NCBI GenBank assembly: GCA_023374045.1
Contig: CM041780.1
Coordinates: forward strand, 36,588,030-36,652,029
DNA: 64,000 nucleotides
Reading direction: 5' to 3'
From: Limonium bicolor
Taxonomy: Eukaryota; Streptophyta; Magnoliopsida; Caryophyllales; Plumbaginaceae
Positions within the stretch are counted from its first letter, which is position 1, and every line of letters begins with the position of its first letter. The position numbers and the translations under genes were made by a program. Shown in pieces: positions 57,171-64,000 of the stretch. The notes beneath the pieces were generated by a model. The model searched no databases, was not told the DNA's origin, and worked only from the letters and a program-made list of their open reading frames with translations.

Positions 57171-58471
57171 CTACTCGACAAACTGGAGCCCTTGCTCGAT
57201 AAAGTCCTCAATCTTATGCTTCAAAGCTCTACAATCGTCAGTACTGTGTCCTGGTAATTGATGAAACTGGCAGAACTGATGGAGATGTTCCCCGGCTTGG
57301 GTGATCCCAAGACTAGGTGTGAGAGGCTGTAGTAAGTCTAGCTCTTGTAGCTTCACGAGTGCTTGACTGAGAGGTCGGCCAATGTCGGTAAACTGTCTCG
57401 GTGCAGAGAACCTCCTGGATTGGGGTGAGGCCTTGATGCTCTGCTTTGATGCACTGGGTTTCTGTATGGTGCTCACTTGGTATGAAACTCAAGCTGCTTT
57501 GGCGGGTCCTGAATTAAAGGTTTCAATACCCACACCCTGGGCTTTGGGTTGTCCCAGCTTCAGCTCACCTTTGTGAATCTTTTCTTCCATGACTCTTACC
57601 TGTCCCATCAGCATGTCGAAATTAGGGAAGTATGTGCAACTCAGCTCATTGTTGTATTGCCTCTCCATATTGTCCACAATCATTCGAATCTGTTCTTGCT
57701 CATCCATTTTTGTAGGCATTGCAGCGGCCTTCATCCTCCACCGTTTGATGAAGTCGGACATTGATTCACTGTCTCTCTGTTGAGTACTGGCGAGGTCTGA
57801 CCTGGTGACATCAAGATTCTTAGCATACTCGAAATGGTGCAGGAAAGCCTCACAAACCTCTTCATAGGTTTTGGTATTCATCCTCTGAGTCAAGTACCAA
57901 CGTTGAGGTACTTCATCGAGATAACGGGCGAAAACCTTGGCCTTCTGCATGTCATTCAACCTGAGGATAGACATTTCCCTATCGAACATCGCCAGATGGA
58001 CCTGTGGGTCTGAGGAACCCTTGTATAAAGCAAGTGTGGGTAACTTCAACTTGGAAGGAGATCAACCTCGGGGTATGACGCCATAGAAGAGTAATCAAAA
58101 CCAGCTGGCTTGCTAGCCTTTTCCATGCGCTCGATCCTTTTCAGAGCCTTCTTGAGTTCTGCAGTTAGCTGGTGATCCGGGGCAGCTTCCCCTACAAATC
58201 TTTGCGCATCGTGGGCCCCAACGGAGTTAACTTCGATGTAGTCGCGCTCGTTCCCAGAGTCAGCAATCTTTCCTGAAATGTTTTCCTGATGACCAACCTC
58301 AAGGGAATTGATTTTTCTTTTCAGCTCTTCGATGATGGTGACATACTTAGCTTCCATGTCATTAGTGGTAGACCTATGTTTCTATTCCAAGGCATCAAAG
58401 GCGGCCATGTACCTTTGCTCTAAGCCTGCAAACTGGGCCTCCATGCTGACTGGGTTTCCTCCCTCTACCAT
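57171..58471 (-). pseudogene. Tat/Ogre-like gag, element T (broken)
   Basis: The minus-strand frame starts at ATG 58471 (MVEGGNPVSMEAQF). A coiled-coil-like N-terminal part is followed by the retrotransposon gag core with LYKGSSDPQVHLAMF, VPQRWYL, EEVCEAFLHHF and SMSDFIKRWRMKA, and finally CQFHQLPGHSTDDC (CxxH-type knuckle) and LKHKIEDFIEQG. This matches capsid and nucleocapsid regions of Tat-lineage elements. Breaks are an in-frame TAG near 58384, a one-base shift near 58050, and a TGA at 57489-57491. Normal gag is followed by protease and RT, but here the frame stops at 57171 and nothing similar follows. Confidence 0.85.
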
Positions 58472-59698
58472 ACTTGGGATTCGGGCTTATCTGTTGGAAA
58501 CAAAAGTGGGTTGAGCTATAACTCTGGAGCGTGAAGAAGTTTTAGGTAAAACTTGTTTGGGCTGCAAGAAGAGCACATGAGCTGGAATGTTTTGAAGATT
58601 GTGGATAGGCACTGAGGCCCGAAATGAGTTAGAAGAGAGGCACATGGGGAGGACATGATTTGTGTGTGACTGGCCTAGGATGAAATGTTTGAAGAAAGTT
58701 GCTCTTGCGCCGGAATGTTTTGAGCATTGGGCGCTTGTGCCAGAATGTGTTTGGGCTAGAAGTAAAGAGCATTGGCCAAAATGATTTCTAAACCATGGTC
58801 TTGATGTGAATTGGAATTTGGTCCATGTAATCCTGATTGGGCCTAAAAGATGATACCCATGTCTAGGACTTTGGGTCAAAGCCCGAGTGAAAAGTCTTCC
58901 TAGACTAAAATGAGCCTTGAAATGGAAAGGCCTGATGGATTTTCATGGATTGCTTTAGGTGGATTTGTTATTCGTGGGCCTAGAACTAAATTGATAATTC
59001 AAATTGGGCCAAAAGAGAAATCACCTAAGTCTAGGCTTTTGGGCCGAAGCCTGAATGACTCACACATTAAACCAAACAGGGCATCTGGACCGCAAACAAA
59101 TAGAGCTGCCAATTCGGGTTGGGCTAGGTTGATGTTGGAGAAGTTCCTATCAATCTCTAGGCTGGGTAGTGGGCCAATCATGCAAGCAAACAAGGCCCAC
59201 ACAAATTCAACATGTCCTCACTAGACGTTTAAGTCAAACCGGGTACGGATCGATCCGGAGAGGTGCTAGGGGCGCGGGCCCAGGTCACCACAAAAGAATA
59301 GGGCTTTCGCTAATCTCTTTGGGCTTCCCCACTCTTCTCACATCACCTGAATGTGTGCATCTACGGTCGGGTCTTTGACTGACCAACAATGGGCTAGGTA
59401 AGGGCACTGCCAAAAACGCTTGGGGCTAAGGCCCAGGTATTAAGGGGGTGTGGTTAGATGACACCCCTCTTTTCCCCCGCTTATTCACATCACCTAAAAG
59501 GTGTGAGTCCCTGACAGGGGACCCTCAAACGAGTCCCGGGGTAAAATCGGTTTGCGTGGACCCTCGCTCTTATATGATGCAAAGGTGCAGAAAATTAAAG
59601 TGCGCACGAAAGTAAACAAACAGAGTAATAAACCCATAAATAAACATTTTCGAGTTAAGCCCTCTTTCTTAAAATTAAACAAGTTAAAATTAAGAAGT
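58472..59698 (-). other. Element T 5' untranslated region
   Basis: The stretch between primer site and gag start. Minus-strand frames here (for example 58879-58487) are open by chance; no domain is recognised. Repeats of TTGGGCC/GGCCCAA-type words are frequent at 58540-59250. Confidence 0.5.
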
Positions 59699-59718
59699 GG
59701 TCCCCAGCAGAGTCGCCA
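59699..59718 (-). promoter_or_regulatory. Primer-binding site, element T
   Basis: TGGCGACTCTGCTGGGGACC on the minus strand, three bases from the LTR end. It starts with TGG as tRNA 3'-CCA complements do and resembles the sites reported for Tat/Ogre elements (tRNA-Arg type). The exact tRNA is not confirmed. Confidence 0.7.
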
Positions 59719-59721
59719 GTC

Positions 59722-61614
59722 TGTGAGCCTCGATTTTAAACCCAATCCTATGTGGATTAGAGTTGATTAGGATCTAGTCGGGTTTTAGGTCCACTTATAA
59801 CCTAAGATTAATAACTACGTCATATAACATTAATTATTAAAACCTAAGCTAGCTCACTGGAACCTATTATGAGTCGCCACCTAATTTTTACCTATATCAA
59901 ATTAGGAAAGGAGATTTCTGGCTCAGGGGCTTGATATTCGACTTAGTCAGGGTTCAATTACTTTCATTACCCTTAGAAGTCGTTTTTCCTCTACTTAGTT
60001 TAATTACGGCTTATTACGAGTCGTTTTAACCTAAGTGCACGAGCTTCTGTTTTTTTGTGTTTCTTAACGTTTTTTGACAGAAAATTAAAGTGGAAATTAA
60101 GACAACTTAAACTAGGGTTTCGGAGGCAGAATTAAGTCAAATTTTGTTTCCGTCCGTGGCTACGGACCTAATGTCCGAACCCACGGATCCTAGTTAACCT
60201 ATGTGAACATAAAAGTCGAATTAAACAAAAAACACATTTTGAAAAGTCCGGGGTCACGGACAGGATGTCCGTGGGCCCGGACATTATTTTAGAAAACCTA
60301 AATTCTGAAAATTTTGAAATACCGCCACTGTTCGGGGGCGTCCGGGCTTACGGACAAGGCGTCGGGACCCCGGACATAGCGTCCGTGGGTGCGGACCGCC
60401 CTCGGACGGCGGCGTTTGGGAGGTTCCCGACGGTGTTTTGAGCTCAAATTTTATGGGTCTATAGCCTGAAAGATGTAAAAGACGTTAGTGATTGAAAGTT
60501 TTAAATTTGACTATGAATTAAGGATAAAACTTATTGAACAAGTTAGTGGACAGAACGCAAACAATTCTTAATTCAGAAGCCAAGAAAAGTCAATTCAAAG
60601 AGGAATTTCAACCAGAAGTGTATTGAGATCAGTGGAGTTAAAGAATTTGAATTTTAACCTGTTTTGGCTTCGAGATTTGGTTGTTCCTTCACGTCGGGAA
60701 ACTTCGAACGCTTCGTTGTATTCAGCCATCCGGTTCAACTTCGACCCGAGCTTCTGCCCCTTCTTGCTTGTATGTTTAAGGACGGTTTTCTTCTATATTT
60801 TTGTGTTTGTTGCTTGGAGTTCAATGGGAGAAGAAAGGTGAGTTTTTTTTGGGTTTTTTTTGGGGTTTTTTTCGGCAGTGTTTCGCACATTGGGGTGTGA
60901 GTATGGAATTTGAGGAGACGTGGGGAGAAGGCTTGTGGCTGTGTATTCTGACTTTGGGAGTGTTCCCTCTGCCCTAGGTCATTTTGGAAGGTCTTTTTAT
61001 AGAAAGAGCAAGGCCTTGAGAGTGGAATCAGGTATCATAAAATAACCGAAGATAAAAATCTTACAATCTGGAATCTCCCCATAAAACTTATTATTGAAAA
61101 GTCGAAATAATGAATTCCAACGACATTAGTCTCTAAAACTAATTCTCTATCTTGTATAAAATTGCATGACATTTTGTTTTGAATTCGTATCAAGAGAGAG
61201 AATTGAAAATTGCAAAAATGATTGAATTTCTCTTTTGAATTTTGTGGGAAATTTCCATATTCCAAATAAAAAATTTCAGTTTGTGACTTTACACTATTCT
61301 AAACCATGTGTTTATTTATTTATTTTAATTTTGGAAACCTTCTATTTTGAGGCTATTTCATGTGTTAATTTATTAAAGAATCTAGCTTATATATGAATTA
61401 AAGCTGAATTTCCAGAATAAATATTATCAGAAAATCACGAAATACCTTTCGTAATAACTATGATTTGGAAGTGTTTGGAGATAGTGAACAAGTCATAGAA
61501 AATCCCGAAAATGTCCTTTGAAAATCCCGCATTGGTGCATTTTGACCATTTTGCCCTTTATAACACGTATGCCTTAGAGACCATTCCGAGGGGGTTAAAA
61601 TTTTGGGTATAACA
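59722..61614 (-). mobile_element. Element T 5' LTR
   Basis: 1893 bp, closely matching 48272-50299 with scattered changes and indels. The GTCCGTGG inverted-repeat zone is at about 60150-60420. The target duplication GGTTG follows at 61615. Confidence 0.9.
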
Positions 61615-61619
61615 GGTTG

Positions 61620-61659
61620 CTAATATATTGTTAACTCACATTAAGGTATATTTTCTTAC
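61620..61659 (-). other. 5' half of the putative 80-nt gag intron
   Basis: On the minus strand it starts AAGG|GTAAGAAAAT, a strong donor match, and runs to the element T insertion. Its 3' half is at 48232-48271. Confidence 0.6.
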
Positions 61660-61908
61660 CCTTTGGTGCTTTCAAGCGCAGGGGCTTAGCAGCTATGACA
61701 TGCGTCAGCTTCAGAGGCTCTTCAGCAGCCTTCTCACCCTCCACTTTTCCCTTTTGACCTTTCGGGACTGAGGCTGGTACTTTGCTTTCTTGTACCCGCC
61801 TTGCCCTTGGTTCTCATCACCCTTACCAATAGACTTTCTCTTAGCAGCATTGTCCTTTTCCCTTAGCTGGTTGGTGATCTCAACCTTAGCAGCGGCATGA
61901 TAGCACTC
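61660..61908 (-). pseudogene. Element G gag, middle exon (broken)
   Basis: The minus-strand frame begins ECYHAAAKVEITNQL, the end of the gag core, and continues into a Lys/Gln/Gly-rich spacer that leads to the zinc knuckles. One single-base shift lies near 61770. Both ends coincide with splice-like sites that keep the frame. Confidence 0.65.
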
Positions 61909-61989
61909 CTGCTTTCAAGGTATTAGTTCTTATTTTGTTCCCATTTACATAACTCCACTACTTGCTAATAGTTTTATCTCTCTTATTAC
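61909..61989 (-). other. Putative 81-nt intron in element G gag
   Basis: On the minus strand it starts TTGCAG|GTAATAAG and ends ACTAATACCTTGAAAGCAG|GAG, with a CTAAT motif before the AG. Its removal joins YTTLQ to ECYHAAA in one frame (phase 0), giving the continuous gag core expected by homology. Left in, the frame stops. Confidence 0.6.
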
Positions 61990-62549
61990 CTGCAAGGTAG
62001 TGTAGCTCGTCGGCCCCATGCCATATCGCAATCGATGGCTCAACCTGCCATTGAAGCGGTCTATTAGGATCGGGTCTGAGTAACCAAGTCTTGGCAGAAG
62101 ACGCAATTGAGCAGTGAACTCGAGTAATACTTGTCCACCGTCATCTTATCGGTCTTCTTCGCGTATCCAACAGAAGACGTTTCTTAGTCTGGACATGAGT
62201 GGGATAGTACTTGGCTCGCAGTAGCGCCGTGTACTACTCCCACCGAAGTCGGGGTTGGCCATGTGCTCGGGCCTTACTAGTTTCCACCAATCACCTGCCG
62301 CCCCCTTCAGTAGAAAGCAGCAAGTCGCACCTTAACTCCAGCAGGAACGTCAAGGGTATCGAACACATTCTCCATCTCGGAGATGTATGCCTCGAGCTTG
62401 GCGGGATCAGTCTCCCCCTTGAATGTTGCAGGTCGAAGGTTAGCAAGACTCTTCACCTAGTTCGGTTCCCGGGGCTGTGGTGGTGGAGGTGGTGGTGCGC
62501 CGGGCTGGTAGCCCATGTGCCCGAGCGCGGCAGCAACGATCTCCGCTAT
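61990..62549 (-). pseudogene. Element G gag, N-terminal part (broken and truncated)
   Basis: Read on the minus strand: a proline-rich start, then LANLRPATFKGETDP, AYISEMENVFDTL, VKVRLAAFY, a DWWKLVRPE motif and RFNGRLSHRLRYGMGPTSY, in order across several frames. This is the capsid region of Ty3/gypsy gag, closest in look to chromoviruses. Breaks include TAG at 62457-62459 and several shifts. The true start is missing: at 62550 another LTR (element E) is inserted, and there is no primer site between gag and that LTR. Confidence 0.75.
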
Positions 62550-64000
62550 TGTAACACCCCTACTCTAAGTTTTGGTTAAACTAGCGCGCCTAACATTAAT
62601 ATCAGCAGCGGTTCGCAATGGTAATTAAAAGACGTATAACAATAACCCGGGTGTTACCCGCCGTTACCCACCCATGCGAGTAACGTAGCGTTTACCAATT
62701 ATCCAACAACACTACCGCTGTGATGACAGAGATTTGATACAACCAAAATTACAAACCAAATAAATTCTGAAAGAACAGTGACCCATCTATCTATCCAAAT
62801 TCCACAATGTTCGTAAAACAGTAAACGTAAGTAACCGTGTCGCATGTAGGCAGATTGTCGACTATCCCAAACTCCCGCGCTCGCGTTCGAACTTAATCCG
62901 CTCCCATCCTGAAAGTGGGGCCGTAATGGCTCAGCCAACGCTGAGCACGAACTATATAACCTTCATGAACCCTAGAGTACTCAAGTTATTTAGCCCAATT
63001 GTTAACATGTTGTTCCAATTTCATGCTATACCATTTTCATTTACAGTAGCAGTATAACAACAATAATCATCACACATATAATTTCATACAATAAATTCAT
63101 ACAATCACCATAACAATCCACAACAAGCAATAAGCAAGTATATACACAACATCAATTAATGGTGCGAGAGTTACACTCTCTTGAACAATCTTGTAATGCG
63201 GCCTTGAGGCCTTCTTGTTTCGTTGTTCAGGGCTAAGAATATTTCCTTGAGTCATTTCGTAACTTTTACTTAATTTGTTCAATTAAGGTGGGCGTCATGT
63301 TAGGACAACCCATATAAACTTCCTCTTTAGGAGCAGTCGCTCTTATGCACTTTAACAGTGCGGTTTGTCAGGAGTCCGCAGAGCCTGACGACCGGAGCCA
63401 TTGCACCAACAGCAGTGCCCTCTGACCAATGATCATATCCAGCTTGTTGGAGTTTCCATAGCGAGAGAACCCTATCCGGTCGTTCACTCTCTTTGGTGAT
63501 CACCCATGCGCAACCATGTAGTCCGTGACTACCCTGGCTTTTTCCTTATCTTAATTGTTTACTAATTCTACCATGTAATTCGGTCTGTGACCTTTACCTA
63601 AGATTTATGCTTAGGTTATGTAGAGTGTATTCTCTATGCAAGGACCTTTAAGGTCGTTAACTTTCGCCTAGACGTCGCCTAGGCTGCGTTCATCCGCAAG
63701 TTTATATAATAAGATCAAAGTTTTTTTTTTCATTTCCATATTATCATCCATAATCCGATCCGAGTTTTCATATATATTTCCAGATTGTAATCCGTTGCGT
63801 ACAATAAAGATTGCGAAACAATAAACATTTAAATCCACAACCACAACACATAGCAAACATATCACTCTTGTCATGCATACACCCATACCAGAACCCGAGC
63901 AAGCCCTCAGGAACACTCGGACGATATAGAACGTACCTTGCACCGATGTAATGCTAGCGTGCGGGACCACGCTCACCCTCTACTCCTCCGAAATTCAACA
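62550..64000 (-). mobile_element. Element E, partial LTR
   Basis: On the minus strand it ends GGGGTGTTACA at 62550, the same LTR end as A, B, C and D. GCTAT (62545-62549) is the presumed target duplication. It carries the U5 hairpin (62663-62684) and further stems: GGCC/GGCC around TTGA near 63203, GTCAGG/CCTGAC near 63368, GACC/GGTC near 63643, and GCCTAG/CTAGGC near 63667. It runs beyond the window; no coding sequence seen. Confidence 0.7.
62663..62684 (-). other. U5 hairpin, element E
   Basis: On the sense (minus) strand GTTACTCGC pairs with GTGGGTAAC around ATGG, with two G-U pairs. On the other strand these would be mismatches. Confidence 0.55.

Larger units (their letters stand above)
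48272..61614 (-). mobile_element. Element T, complete Tat-like LTR retrotransposon with gag only
   Basis: The element is 13,343 bp on the minus strand with LTRs at 48272-50299 and 59722-61614, a primer site TGGCGACTCTGCTGGGGACC (59718-59699) and a perfect target duplication GGTTG (48267-48271, 61615-61619). It contains a solo LTR insertion of 3.9 kb. After subtracting that, the internal region is about 5.5 kb with a broken gag and no readable protease, RT, RNase H or integrase, so it resembles gag-only non-autonomous elements. Gag type, primer site and 3' UTR tandem repeats all point to the Tat/Ogre lineage. Confidence 0.9.

Noticed and set aside
62530..62560. 62550 as the element G 5' LTR border
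   Set aside because: No primer-binding site or leader separates gag from the LTR end, so it is an insertion into gag.

Overview
The window looks like heterochromatic DNA from a flowering plant: AT-rich, with no intact host gene, and built almost entirely of LTR retrotransposons inserted into one another. Evidence for a plant is the tRNA-iMet-type primer-binding site TGGTATCAGAGC next to LTRs ending TG...CA, a Tat/Ogre-like gag, a chromovirus-like gag-protease, and a non-autonomous hAT transposon with a perfect 8-bp target duplication. The species cannot be fixed from the sequence. Element names below are local labels.

Layout. 1-5156 is the 3' end of element A (+), with a hAT insertion (3498-4550) in its LTR. 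5157-5973 is a truncated minus-strand LTR of the element C family. 5974-6862, 6863-9125 and then 9126-11921 + 26394-26871 + 41354-43876 are the 3' LTR end, internal region and split 5' LTR of an old minus-strand element D. Element B (+, 11922-26388, target duplication TAAAC) and element C (-, 26872-41348, target duplication ATTTA) are complete insertions inside that D LTR. 43877-46239 is the 3' end of a Tat-like element T' (+). 46240-62549 is the remains of a Ty3/gypsy element G (-), split by a complete Tat-like element T (-, 48272-61614, target duplication GGTTG), which itself carries a solo LTR of the A family (51734-55674). 62550-64000 is the start of another minus-strand LTR (element E) inserted into the G gag.

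Coding remains are few. Element T has a broken gag and no recognisable pol. Element G has a broken gag, CCHC zinc knuckles, an aspartic protease (DSGA) and the start of reverse transcriptase. Elements A, B, C and D have very long LTRs (3.3-5.8 kb) and internal regions with no coding capacity, like the LARD class of non-autonomous elements.

Two signals stand out. First, the G gag-pol is interrupted by three GT-AG segments whose removal keeps the gag-protease frame. The largest (1071 nt, between zinc knuckles and protease) holds a decayed sense-strand AlkB-type 2-oxoglutarate/Fe(II) dioxygenase. Second, the non-coding elements share a dense set of RNA hairpins: one overlapping the primer-binding site, a three-way junction about 180 nt downstream, hairpins before two polypurine tracts, U5 hairpins, and tandem hairpin arrays. 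Several stems show paired changes, and most single changes give G-U pairs on the element's sense strand only, which suggests the RNA folds are functional.
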